Below are positions 18,057 through 29,928 of a stretch of 32,574 bases of DNA, piece by piece. The stretch spans positions 1-32,574 of the forward strand of contig JANSLP010000348.1 in the NCBI GenBank assembly GCA_029298735.1, written 5' to 3'. Position numbers and translations under genes: made by a program. How positions within the stretch are numbered: the stretch's first letter is position 1; each line of letters starts with the position of its first letter. Under the pieces are notes generated by a model. The model made no database searches, was not told where the DNA came from, and saw only the letters and a list, made by a program, of their open reading frames with translations. This DNA is from Ophiostoma sp. CBS 140.51 (Eukaryota > Ascomycota > Sordariomycetes > Ophiostomatales > Ophiostomataceae).

Positions 18057-21000
18057 TTACAACTCGCCAGCTTCCATCATGCTGGTGAAGCGGCACACAC
18101 TCGCGTCTGGCTCGACAAACTTGTACTGCTCACCGTAGACAACACGGTCAACTTCTGCTCGCAGCACAGGGTACACATCCTTCCAGGCATTGCGGCCCAT
18201 CCAGCAGTCCAAGTGGCCATACCCGGGGATCACGCGGCGACGGTAGTGTCCGTTGTCGGTGCCGAACGTGTCACACAAAATTTCGTACGTCTTTTCCGTA
18301 GCCCGTGGCGACAACACTACATTGTCACCACCGACAAACTGAAAGATGGGCAGACCTTTGAGATGTTTTTGCACGTTTTCGGGCGTAGTCAGCACTTTGT
18401 ACTCTGGGGCATTGGTCATGACATGGCCCTGGCTGCCCTGCAGCATCAACAACCTCAGCATGGTCATGTTGATGCCACCGAAAAAACGATCCATTTGCCG
18501 GTGGGTGGCTTCGTTGAGGTTGCCGTGGTTCCAGCAGCGGCCATAGACAAGCGAGATGCGGTGGCAGACCGCACTGTTGCAAAGCTCGCGCCGAGAGGTG
18601 GTCGGCATGAACCTCAGGGCTTGGTTGAGAAGACGTTGGACGAGAGCATCATTGGGACTGGTGCCGCAGTCGAACCAGGAGCCGGCCACAGCACCGTAAA
18701 CACGATCGAGGCCAATGGGTCCACGCGTGGCCGTCGATGCTTTGATCATATTGGCGGCGTTCCAGATGGGGTTCATAAAGACTTGCGAGCACGAGAGACC
18801 CAGCAACCAGTCAGCCGGGATGGTGCCATCTAGCAAACCCGTGGCTAAAGCTACGGAACCCATGCAGTGGGCCACGGTGTACACCTTGCGCTCGCCATAC
18901 TCGGCACGGATGCGCTCAAACGCAGCTTTGATGTCAAGGCGGGCGTCGTACGTTGTCCAGTTGTTGTCGGCGAGAGTGAGCTGCCCAATACGAGGCACCA
19001 TGACAAAGACCCGGTAGCCGGCGCGAGTAAAGTAGTTGACCGTGTTGAAGGGTATCGTTGGCAGTGCAAAGATTTGGTGGTCTACCGAAGCACCGGGCAC
19101 AAACAACATACTGGGTATATCGTCACTTCCGTCAGCCGGCCTCCTTACATACTGTGGAAGAGGCTCCCACATGTACAGGCGCGAGTGGACGCCATCGGAT
19201 GCACAAATGTCGGCCCACGTCTGTGTCGGCGGTGTGTAGTTGATGTAGCCATTGTACGTCTGTGTCGGGTACTGAAGCGATGTGAGCGGTGCAAGGAACA
19301 AGCCGAGCGACTTGCGTGTAAAGTAGGTCATGAAGCTCGCTGCACTCATTGCTTTTTGCAACAAGCTGCTGCCAGTCGGTGTCAGAGTCAGAATCTCGGA
19401 CAAGAAATCAGTCGGCTTGATGTGCATGATGCCCTTGGCCAGGACTGGCTCGTGTCTCCACGCCTCTTCTGACGATGCAGGCGAGTCCACCAAAAAGCCC
19501 TCGGGCTCGTGCAGTCTTCTTATGCGCCGAGTAATGGTCACATAGAGTGTGCTCGTGGCTCGCCACAGCTGCAAAGGTGCCAAAGCCACAGACGAGTCGA
19601 TCACCTTGTAGCCATGAAAGTGCAGCGTGTGGCCGTCCGTACCCCTCAAATCAAAGTCGTAAGTCATGTTGCGAGTGCCAGGTGCCTGGTGGTCCATGGT
19701 AAACAAATTGAAGGCACCGCGCTGCACCATGAACGGTGACCCAGGCAGTGTTGGACAGACAACCGTGCCCGTCAACATACCCTTGTGAGCCGGGTCGCGC
19801 ACGATGTCCAAAGTATCGAACGACTGCACACTGAGAAAGAAGCGTGCGCTCTCACACAAGCTCTCAGCACGGCGGTAGGCCAGCTCGTAAATATCCCGAC
19901 GGTCTTCCTTCATGCTGCAGTCGCCGTTGGCGTGGCTGCTGGTGTCGCAGCGGTGCAAGAACCCGGACATGACCTCAGTGAAGCCAAATCCGCCAGCACG
20001 CTTTCGGGCAGCACGTTTAATAATTTGGTTGGCGCGGTGGACGCTCTCGCTCTCGCTTTCGCCATCCTCGTCGACCATTTCCCACTCGTATTGCGAGTTC
20101 TGGACGTTGTCAGTCTCTGGCAGCGGCGTATTGTCTCCGAAACCAAGGTTGCTGCCAGTCTCATCAGAAATGTTGCCGCTGCTGTCCTCGTTCCAGCTGA
20201 GACTGTCGTCAAGGAACGTGTCTCGGTGATGGCAAGGGTGAGCAGGCTTGCCGAACAGATCGAGAAGACCATTGTCGCCTTCCCGGATGGTGAGGCCGCG
20301 GGACTTAGCATACAGATCTACGGACCGCTCAGCGAGTGCTGTGATTGTTGCAAACGGGTTGACACCGAGAGCCGTTGGAATAGCTGCGCCGTCGGTAACA
20401 ATCAGGCCGGTGTGGACCTCGCTGCCGTTTCCCGTGAACAGTCGTCCCATGTGGTCTGTAGCACCAGTCAACCCGGTATCGTCGCTGGCCATCGAGGCGC
20501 CACTACATACGTTAGTATTTATGGTAGACACAAGAGAAACAAAATTATTGAAAAGACGACAACTTACCCAATAGGATGCACGGTAACCTGCTGGTCCATC
20601 AAGGCAAAGAACGGGTTGCCCACGAGTGTGCCGCCAACGGCCTCGGTCGCTTTCGCTAGCACGCCATTGAGATGCTTGACATGGTCGCTGCGGGCCACAC
20701 CGAGAAACTCGAGCACGGGCTTGTCGTCCTTGAGTGAGAGCACTGCTTGGTTGCTATCGTGCGACATGACCAGGTAGACTTGTGTCCTTTCGACGGCACC
20801 CTGGCGAAAGTAGGGACCCATCAAGCGGCTACCCCAGCGAGCAAGCATTGACTGTGAGCGCTGAACAAGTGTCTCATCTCGGCACGGTATGGAGCCCGGC
20901 ATCACGTCCAGCATGGTCTGGAAGAACCGTGCCAGAGCGTGTGGGACGGTGCCCTCCTCAATGACATAACCGTCCAGCGGGTTGTTCGTGTCGCGATTGT

Positions 21001-23203
21001 CGATGATGCCCGTGATGGTGGGCCCGATGGGGTGGTACGGTGATGGGTGTGCACGGCCGACGGCATTGGTGAGGTGCTCCGTGTTGTAGCCAAACGCCAG
21101 GATATCCCCGTTGCCGCTCATGTTCTGGCCCACACAGTCGCTCAAGCCAAGATCACCCATGGCCTTGCTGCGTAGCAAGATCTCAGTGGTACCAATCGAT
21201 CCCGCACCCAAGAAGACCGCCTTGCGAGCATACACCCACATCAGATCGCCGTGCAGGTTGGCCTTGAAGTGGCCCCGGTTGCAGCCGTGCCATGCAAAGT
21301 AGATGCGATAGCCGCCGCGGCTGTCTGTCACCTTCTCAATGTAGCGGACCTCACACTCGCAAAACATCTCAGCGCCCCAATTCCACGCATCGGCCAGGTA
21401 TGTGACGAGTGTTGTCGTCTTGGATCCGTCATTGATGCCGGTGCTGTCCTGGCCTGTGAGTGTTGATGCGGACATCTCGACACCACAGCTGTTAGGTCCA
21501 TTGCGGAAGCGTGTGGTCTGTTTGGGTCGGTAAAACTTGTCGCCCATCTTGAGCTTCTCAGCTTGCTGTTTGAGAAGATCAAGTTTCGGCAGCATGGGCC
21601 AGTCGTTGGGATATGATTCCGGCTCGAGCACCGACTCAACCTTGTCGTAGTCTGTGGAGACGTTAAAAGGGAGAAGAGAATGTAAGCAGAGTATAGAGAA
21701 AACTCACATTCATCGAGAGCGCCTTTCTCTCGAAGCTCGGGTGGCCATGCCTTCATGCCCATCGTCTTCTCATCGGCGCGGAGAAAGATGTTGGCATTGA
21801 TCAAACTTGTTCCTCCAAGGCCTGATAGATACATGTCAGTTGCTGTTCATCTCTTTGATGATTTTTTTCTCCCGCCCATTTGAATTTTTGTACTAACCAT
21901 TGGCCACCACCGCGTTTTGCCCTTTACCAAAAATCATGTGGTACATGCCTGTGGGCCGTCCTGTGTCGACCCCGATACTGCCACTCAGAACAGACGGCTG
22001 CAGCTCACCCGAGCAGTGAACCTCTGCCAAGGCTTCTGCTGGGCTCTCAGGATACTCACCCGGCCACCGTTCCTTTCCAAGCTCCAACAGACAGACACTC
22101 TGACCGGCACGAGCCATGCGAGCAGCGGCCACAGCGCCACCGTAGCCTGAGCCGATGACAACACAGTCATACGAGCTCCGCATTAACTCGACCGGCCGAC
22201 TGATACGAGGGAAGGTATTTCTGGGCTCGTCGGTATCTGGTGCTGCTGCTGTGTGATGGGACCGTGTCGAGAAATGAGAAAAGTGAGAGGAGTGAGAGAA
22301 CTTAGACTTGGAGGACGGTGATGCTGGCGTGAACGACTCGGAAGGTCCGTCCTGTGGAGGGAGTCCGAAGGCGGTCGAGATGGCGGCCGGCGCTGTCGGG
22401 TTGAACAGCCTCATTTTTCCTGCCTTCCTTGTTTTGGCAGTCGATCGTTTTCTGATGTTGGAAGAGCAGTTCGTGCAGAGTCTGCCGTGTCCGTCGTGTC
22501 TGTTGATTTTCCTTCGATCTCTCGACTTGTTGCTGACACAGCTAGTATCCTTGCTTGATCGCAACGGGACAGGACTGTCATGCTCTTCTTCACCATCGGC
22601 AGTTGATGTTGGGGGAAGTAGGAAGGATGTGCTTTTGTATGTTGAGGGAATGTCCTGGCGGCCTATCGTCTGCTTTTGAGTATTTACATTCTTGGTGGAT
22701 ACCCTTGTTGCTGCTTCTACTCCTTTTTCTTCTTTTTCTTCTTCGGGTAATGTGAGCTCTGGTTTTGTTTCCGTTGCCGTTGTCGTTGTCGTTGTAATTT
22801 GAGGATTGTCTGACGTGTCGTAGCGTTTTTCCGGATCCTCGACTGCGGTTGTGGTGTAAGTGATGGCGGTGGTGCTGTTTGTCGTGCCGCTACCATAACC
22901 AACATCAGCTGCGCCAAGACGTTCCCGCTCCTTCGTCAAAGTCTCTTCAGACAAAGTCTCTTCATAGCAGTCCGGCATGTCTGCCGGTGTTGGGGGCCAC
23001 TGATGAGCAAATCCTCCTGGCAGGAGATTGATGTTGTTCTGGTCATGGCCACCGACCTTGCCGCTGTAAGTGCTGTCAGTGTTTGCCAAGGAAACCCTTG
23101 CCAAACTTTGCTGGTCCAAGCCCAAACTTTGCATTTGTGCCCCCTTCTCGGCATCCATGGAAATAAGGACGGCAGGGTCGGTAGGGTCTGGTCCAGTTGC
23201 CAT
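18057..23203 (-). CDS. Cholesterol-oxidase-like GMC oxidoreductase fused to an alpha/beta hydrolase
   Basis: Four exons, complement(join(18057..20502, 20568..21651, 21708..21821, 21898..23203)), give 1649 aa. Introns are 65, 56 and 76 bp with canonical ends. The head (1-343) is low-complexity Thr/Ser/Glu/Lys-rich. The FAD-binding GSGYGG (351-356) opens the GMC domain; NGLGGTSLINAN follows across intron 1, and the C-terminal FAD/active-site part is HPIGG (832-836) with GVNP (881-884) and ALAERS. An acidic linker (about 906-1003) leads to a third region starting GFGFTEVMSGF (1005-1015). The last part is an alpha/beta hydrolase: nucleophile elbow AHCMGS with Cys1381, acid D1561 in GGDNVV, and H1598 in GYGHLDC. 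Known relatives are fused GMC/hydrolase proteins annotated as cholesterol oxidase-like; a sterol or other bulky lipid alcohol substrate is inference. The start at 23203 is uncertain: an in-frame ATG at 23449 would add a membrane segment. Confidence 0.87.
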
Positions 23204-26200
23204 TGTTTGTGGAGTTCCCCAGAACAAGATAGATAAAATAAAGAAAAATAAGGCGATGGCACCCAGAATGTGGGAAATACAAATAAAAATGCCAAGGGCA
23301 AGCTGTGCATGGCAGAAGGGGAAGGGGACGACGGGTGAGAATGCTAATGCTAGTCTGCTGGTACCGTTGCAAGGAGACTCGTCGTCGAAGGAGTAATTAG
23401 AGGGGAAGAACGATGTGTAAGCCGACAGGGAACAAGAATAGAAATGCAAGCTATCAAGGATATGCGAGGATGTCGTGGCTATCTACCACTGGTGCATCTG
23501 TAAGCAGTTGAGAAGCAGGAAAATAAGGGGCAAAAGTAAAGAAAATGTAAATAGATATGAGGGATTGTACGAAGAAGCTGGCAACAGCAACTCAACCCAG
23601 ACCATCATGCCACTCGAAGGGAAAGGGTGCGGATGCGTTTTAATAAAAATGAAAACTTGTGAAAAAAGTCCAATACGATACTGAGCAAAGCACTCCGGGG
23701 AGGAACGGGCTTCATATTTCAGTCTCGTGGTTGGCAATTCTCTTCCACTTGCGCCGTCCTTCCACATCACCTCCTCTTTGTGCTGCCATCGACGTCAAGC
23801 TAGACTTCTGACACGAGGAGAGATCATCGCTCGCGCCTTAGCCCTCCTTTTTCTTGCTCACGCCAATATTTTGTTTTGGCACTGACACCCACTCTTGTCT
23901 CCTCTTGTGTGCCACCGTCGAGGCGGAGATGGCGTTCGAGAGATTTGTGCAGGTAATACGGAGTGCCCCCTACTATGATGACTGAGCTCCCTCAGATCCC
24001 TGTTCATGGTGGTGTGTGGACAAGCTGAAAATGGGCTGAAGTTGAATAACGGCGATGCATGCGATGGCAAGGCGAGGCCATGTTGTAATATTCACACAAA
24101 AAAAAACAAGTGGATACATCCGTGGGAGAAGGAAATAAACGGCCCTTTGAGGGCCCATCTCAACAAGGCTCGGGAGTGGATAAGGGTGCGAGAGAAGGCC
24201 GAGGTCTGTTGGTTATGATAGTGCCTCTCATGAGGCCATCACCAGATTCTGTGCAGGAGGCAGCCATGTTTGCTGCAGAGGAGGAGGGGGATCCAAATAA
24301 AATATGGGAATATCCTGCGACAGTTGTGTTGATCTGCGTACTTTCAACACTTGAGATGCAGACATCCAGTACCAGATGGGGCACATGTTGGACACACGCG
24401 GGATTCGTTTTGCCATTCCCAATGACACCGCGATTCTTGGAAGCCCTGCGACTGAGCAAAAAAACCTAAGGTCCCGAAACGGAGCATGGCTTGGGCTTGG
24501 ATTGTGCTCTTATTGGCTGAGATTCCGGCTGGGCTCTTCAGATTCGATAAAATGCGTCGTAATACGGTTGTACGGTGTACTCGATAAAGTGGAGGGTTGC
24601 ATCGGGGATGGGAGAGATGTGTGCACAAACTTTTTTGGTCTGCTCGCATTGTTGGACACAAGAATTGTGACAGACTTGACCAAGAGAGCTGAGAAGTTAG
24701 TTGGAGGAGACCAAACAAAAGTCAGAAATAGCAACAAAGATATGCAGACACATAAACAAACATGAAGAAATCAAAGATGCAAAAAGTGCAAATAGGAAAT
24801 GCCAGAAAGGGGTGGTGGCACAACGATCCCCCGTTACCCTTTTAGAAACCCAATGTTGACATATTTTTCCCACCCGTGGCGCAAGTCCAAGGGTCAAAGC
24901 CAACCGATGCCCCATCGCGCTGGAGATCACTGTCTGTGCTGGCGATACATTCGAAGGGGCGCTCCATGTAGGACAAGGCACAAGTAGAGGAAGGGGAAAT
25001 GTCTCGAGAAGAAAGGGTCGAATAAGACGGGGTAAAAGAAGATTCTATGAGGAAAGAAATAGAAAGAAGACGTTCGAATTTGCCTGGCCTTCGACAGATG
25101 TCTTATTTTGACGTGTTCTCCACTCATCAAGCAACGGCAAGGGCCACTCTAGCTTCCACTCACAGTCTCATTGACGAATCGACTGCTAAATCCGCACGGA
25201 ATCCCGTCTTGACCGTCAGCACTTGTCCCTTCCAGCCCTATCTGGCAAGCAGGATTCGATGTCGGTTATTTTAGCTTAGCTTCTGTGGCTTTGACGTGTC
25301 CGATGTCTGTCGATTTCGCTGGATTTATCCAGCTTTCTGCTGCCGCGCGCGTCGTTCAGTGTCCACGCTTGAGGACGTGAGATCTCTCGGGGTGAAGTGA
25401 GTTTAGTGCTGAGTTCAGTGCCTGAAACAGATCACAATATTATTTCAACTGCTGTCGACAGGCATTGTGATTTTAATATCAACCCTGTCTTTGCATGTGC
25501 TCGCGTGTGCAGGCCAGGTCCACGAGTGGCAATCCTTTGCAAGGCCACAACTTGAGCCAGAAACCGGCGGAACCGCCGTCAGAGCAGATGGGGGACGTTG
25601 GTTCTCGTCCATGACGCTCACCTTGGATATCGTAGGTGAAGAACTTGACATCGAGTTGAACACAACAGCACGTTGTGGTACTGTGGTACGCTGTAGCACC
25701 CCGTAATGGTTCTCGTCGCAGGGCTGGGTATCCTAAAATGGTTTTGAAAGGTTTGGCGAATGGTCGGCAGAATCCGAAGACAGAACGAAAGGAACAAAAT
25801 CTTTTTTTACCCCGGAAGACCAATTTGCTGGGGGCGGAGCATCTTTCTTGAACGACATTGCACATACTTGAGACGTTGTAGTGGGGATTGTGCGTGGTGC
25901 AACGCGTTTCGAGGAAAAACTCTCCAAGGAAAATTCCGCAGCAGTTCCGCTGGAGCGGTGGAACAATCTTGGTATGCCTCATCCTTCTGAATCCTTTCTC
26001 TCCTCCTGCTCTTTCGATCCCTCTTCGACCAAACCTTTTTGTTGTTTTTGTCGTCTCTGTCGTCTCTCATATTTCTGCAATGCCGGAGGTGTTGTCTTTT
26101 TCTGGCCCGCCTGGCCGACGAGATTGCATGTCTCCACACTGACCGCGCCCGTGGTCGATGACAAGCGAGGTTCCAGGCCATGGCCGCCCAGGTCCCAGGT

Positions 26201-28018
26201 CCCGTGGTTGTATGGAGGAGTGGTTTTGTCGTGTTTGCTCGCTGTTGGTTGCTTCTTTATTGTCTCCTATTTTGCTCTTGGTCGTGTGAATCAGTTGATC
26301 CTTGAGAAGTGTTCCGTAGGATCACGAAGAATACACGAGACAGTATGCTAGTCAGGAGAAGAGTGTCAGTATCAAATGTCATTCCATTGTTCGATTGATT
26401 TGGTATGCAGCCATGGACTACAATCTCCAGTGGTATTCGAGATATTCGACATGTTCGAAAAGGGGTGCATGCAGAGTTAGACAAATGCAGAGTGCTTCTC
26501 GAAGACCATTAGCCTAGTTGGTGATTGCCGTTGAATAGTGATCGGAACAGGGCTGAGACAACGAAAACGAATTAGGAGTGCGAAGGCGAGGCCGAAGAAG
26601 AGACGAGCAGGAATAGAAAGGGGGAAAGACGAAAGAAAGACGCCACTTTTTCCTTGTAAGGCTACTCATGTCTTGTTTGAGAAGAGTACAGCAGAAACCA
26701 GCAGCAACAGATGTGCTATTCTTGGCATGGGTATGTCTGCAGCCGTCTTTCTCTGTCTTCCTCTGTCGTCGTCCGTGTTCCTCTGCCGATTTTGTGGCTC
26801 AGCATGCCTGTAAGAGACCCCGTCTGCAGTAGCGGACCTGCAGGTTGCAGGTGAGCAACTGTAGGATGATGAAGAAGGACGAAAAGCAGTTGAAAATGAG
26901 TGAAAGGCCTCGTTTGGGCATTCGATTCGTGAAGGAGGACTTGGGAGCAGCAAAACACCAAGAAACACAAAAAGGAACAGAGTGCAACACAAAACGCAGG
27001 GGTCGAGGTTGGGCGATAGGGACGACCGGAGAGGGAGGAGAGGTGTACGGAGTAAGCTGACTCGAGGCTGAGGCCGGCGCGGTGGGAAGAGAACGGGATT
27101 GGCGATGGAGACGCAGAATCAAACAAGAATTGAAGAGGGCAAAATACAGAACAAAAAAGGAGCAACAAAGCGAGGCAGCAGAGGGAACCACATGACGAAC
27201 CGAAGTTGGGTGACGTTAGGAAGTAGCCCAAGTCGTTCCTTCCTTTTGGATACATTTTCGTCGACCTGTTACACAATCGCGGTTTCCTCGTAAAGACATA
27301 TGGGATACAAGGAAGGAGCGATGGAAGCTCTCTACCAGGCTATTTATTCTAAATAAAGGCAACTCGTGGTGTACAAGAGAATGATTAAGGACATGCAATC
27401 TATTCTATGCTGTAACTGTAGGCTAATTATTTTATTAAATTTTGCTTGGACGAAAGAAATTCCCATAAAATTTTTAAATAAAACAAAACTATTTCCATTC
27501 AAAAAAAGCATTAAACAACGAAACAGAGAACCACGAGAATAATTATATAAAAAAACAAACATGAAAGAAATCTTTATAATTGGAAGGATAAAACAATATT
27601 TTGAATATGAATCGCCTTCACTGACGACAAAAGGCCAACGGTCTATTATCCTGTTTACAACACTTTCAAACGTCACATCTGATTCCACATTCCACTGTTG
27701 CAGAGCATTGGCAATACGACATAATCATTCACAGTGCATCCATACTCAAGAAAGTGATATCCAATAAATCAATTTAGCCAGCCCTATCTCGTATCCATGA
27801 TCGAGGCGTAAAGATGTAAAAAGCAAACCAGGTAACTAGAACGCTAAGAGAAAAAACGATGTAAAAAAGCAAAAAAATGAAGATGAGGAGAGAAAGACAC
27901 TCTTTTCCAAATCAACATGCCACCCGTCTCCCCAGGTATATGTGTATGTGTAAACAAGAAAAGGTCATCAGAGGTCATGAACTTTTGTGCAAGAAGAAGC
28001 GATTTTGGGTAAAAACGC
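23204..28018. other. 4.8 kb region without a supportable gene
   Basis: Lies between the 5' end of the oxidoreductase-hydrolase gene and the 3' end of GDH. Open frames on both strands are short (mostly under 170 codons), lack recognisable motifs and often translate simple-sequence DNA. I saw no tRNA B-box with flanking pairing and no terminal repeats. TACGGAGT-type motifs occur at 23957-23964 and 27046-27054. The right-hand part (27340-27790) is a sharply AT-rich island described separately. Confidence 0.5.
27340..27790. other. AT-rich island with an open minus-strand frame
   Basis: Between 27421 and 27600 G+C is about 23 percent (41 of 180 by hand count), far below the rest of the window. 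A minus-strand frame is open from just after a stop near 27736 down to a stop at 27344, about 130 codons. Its first part reads plausibly (IANALQQWNVESDV...) and its second part is hydrophobic. There is no ATG at its start. The TpA/ApT ratio is about 0.7 by hand count, which does not suggest repeat-induced point mutation. Function unknown; possibly a decayed or foreign fragment, or simply AT-rich spacer. Confidence 0.35.
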
Positions 28019-29928
28019 TTACTGCTTCGACCACCAGTCACCCTGGTCGTGCATGGCACGGGCGACCTTGACGAAGCCGGCAATGTTGCTGCCAGCGACC
28101 AGCGAGGGCAGCTCGCCCTCGGCGGTCTCGACGTACTCCTTGGCGGTGTTGAGGCCGTTCTCAAAGGCGTTCTTCATGATATCCTTGAGTTTGTTGTCGA
28201 CCTCCTCCTGGGTCCAGGCCAGGCGCTGGGAGTTCTGGGCCATCTCGAGACCCGAGACAGCGACACCACCAGCGTTGGAAGCCTTGCCGGGGGCGTACCA
28301 AACAGCCTCCTTGACGTTGGCGGCCTTGGCCTTGCGGTCGGCCTCGAAGATGTCGATAGCCTCCTGGGTGCAGCCCATGTTGGAGCCCTCGGCGATGAAC
28401 TTGGCACCAGCAGCAACAAGAGCCTTGGCCTCCTCGCCGGAAACCTCGTTCTGGGTGGCGCAGGGCAGGGCGACGTCGACCTGGCCGACGTGGACCCAGG
28501 GGCGGGCGCCCTCAATGTAGGTGAAGCGGTCCTCGACGGCGAACTCGGTGAGGGCCTTGCGGTCGACCTTGAGGTCGGCAATGGTGGCAATGTCGGCGGG
28601 GGTAACGAAGCCACCCTCCTTGGCGACGATGGAACCCTTGGAGTCGGACAGCGAGACGACGGTGGCGCCGAGCTCAATGAGCTTGAGGGCGGCGTACTGG
28701 GCGACGTTACCGGAACCCGAGAGAGCGACGCGCTTGCCGGCGAAGGAACCAGCACCGGCGTACTCGAGCATGTGGGCGACGTAGTAGACGAGACCGTAGC
28801 CAGTGGCCTCGGGGCGGATCAGGGAGCCACCCCACGACAGGCCCTTGCCGGTCAGGACACCCTCAAAGGCGTTGCGGGCAGCACGGTAGGTACCGAACAT
28901 CCAGCCGATCTCGCGGCCCGAGACACCAATGTCACCAGCGGGCACATCAGTGTCGGCGCCAATGTGGCGGGACAGCTCGCGCATGAAAGAAACGCAGAAG
29001 CGGCGGATCTCGCCGTCGGACTTGCCCTTGGGATCGAAGTCAGCACCACCCTTGCCGCCGCCCATCATGAGGCCGGTCAGGGCATTCTTGAAGATCTGCT
29101 CGAAGCCGAGGAACTTGAGGATGGACAGGTTGACAGTGGGGTGGAAGCGCAGACCGCCCTTGTAGGGGCCGAGAGCGGAGTTGAACTGGACGCGGTAGCC
29201 GCGGTTGACCTGGAGCTCGCCCTTGTCGTCCTCCCAGACAACACGGAACTGGACAATGCGCTCAGGGATGGAGACGACCTTGAGGGCGGTGCGGTACTCG
29301 GGGTTCTTCTGGAACAGGGTGCTGTTCTCGAGGGTGCTGACAAGCTCTGGAGGGGAAAGCCGAGTTAGTAAAAATGAGTCAATGAGTGGTAAGTGAAGAA
29401 GCATCGCCATGCAAGTTAATCGCTCCTTCCTTCCGATTGGCCTTGGTGTCCTGGACTGTCGTTCGATCTTTCCCAATCGATCGCTGTTTATCGCGTATCT
29501 TTCCCCCTCTCTTTCCTTTTTCTCATGACGTCGCGCGAGCGATTAAGGTAAGAGCAGAAAAAGGGACGCGTCAACTTAAAAGCCGCCACCAAACAAAAAA
29601 GACCCGCAAGCCAAAAAGCCCCAAAAAGGCTTTCAGCTGCAGCTCTTATCATTTTCCGCGTTTTCTTGTCATCTTGGCGTCACAACTCTGCAATCTTGAC
29701 AATCTGACGTATCTCGATGGTAATCTTGACACAATCTATTGCCAATCATGCTCGGGTGGTGCCCAATCGCGCGCCCCCCTCATCCTCGGCTGTCTCTTGG
29801 ATCTTTCCTTCTCTTGTGCTCTTGTGGCTGCTCGCTCTTTCCGTTTGTGTGTCAGAGAGTGCGTGTGCTTCTCAGTACGTACCGTTGTAGGCCTGCTGGA
29901 ACTCAGGCTCGAGGGGAAGGTTCGACAT
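28019..29928 (-). CDS. gdhA: NADP-specific glutamate dehydrogenase
   Basis: Two exons, complement(join(28019..29346, 29883..29928)), give 457 aa, against about 454 for the Neurospora am product. Catalyses 2-oxoglutarate + NH4+ + NADPH to glutamate, the main ammonium-assimilating step, as a soluble hexamer. Exon 1 encodes MSNLPLEPEFQQAYN plus one base. Key sites: K114 in GGGKGG (111-116), D154 in PAGDIGV, the substrate-binding KGG of LGPYKGG (74-80), and the nucleotide-binding GSGNVAQ (226-232) with SDSKG (249-253). The C-terminus AMHDQGDWWSKQ is nearly that of Neurospora. The intron splits the Glu codon after Asn15 (phase 1). A start within exon 2 would lose the conserved N-terminal helix, so the upstream exon is strongly preferred. 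Codon use is extremely biased to C/G endings, as expected of a highly expressed gene. Confidence 0.97.
29347..29882 (-). other. Long first intron of NADP-GDH (536 bp)
   Basis: GTACGT donor and CCCCTCCAG acceptor on the minus strand, with a TTACTAAC branch point about 20 bases before the acceptor. It is three to ten times longer than every other coding-sequence intron in the window (50-189 bp). It contains TGAGTCA at 29375-29381 (TGACTCA on the minus strand) and a GACGTCA-like site near 29524. No open frame of note. Confidence 0.85.

Noticed and set aside
24376..24765. 129-codon plus-strand frame
   Set aside because: No recognisable domain and no support from splice signals or codon bias.
25479..25982. 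167-codon minus-strand frame
   Set aside because: Cys/Arg-rich with no conserved motif; codon usage does not resemble real genes in this window.
26716..27276. 186-codon minus-strand frame, hydrophobic and Ser/Cys/Phe-rich
   Set aside because: Low-complexity translation of CT-rich DNA; no motif, no splice partners, no codon bias like neighbouring genes.
28049..29368. 439-codon open frame on the plus strand, opposite GDH
   Set aside because: Produced by the extreme C/G third-position bias of GDH, which removes stops from the complementary frame. The translation is a Gly/Leu/Val/Asp/Glu pattern with no recognisable domain.
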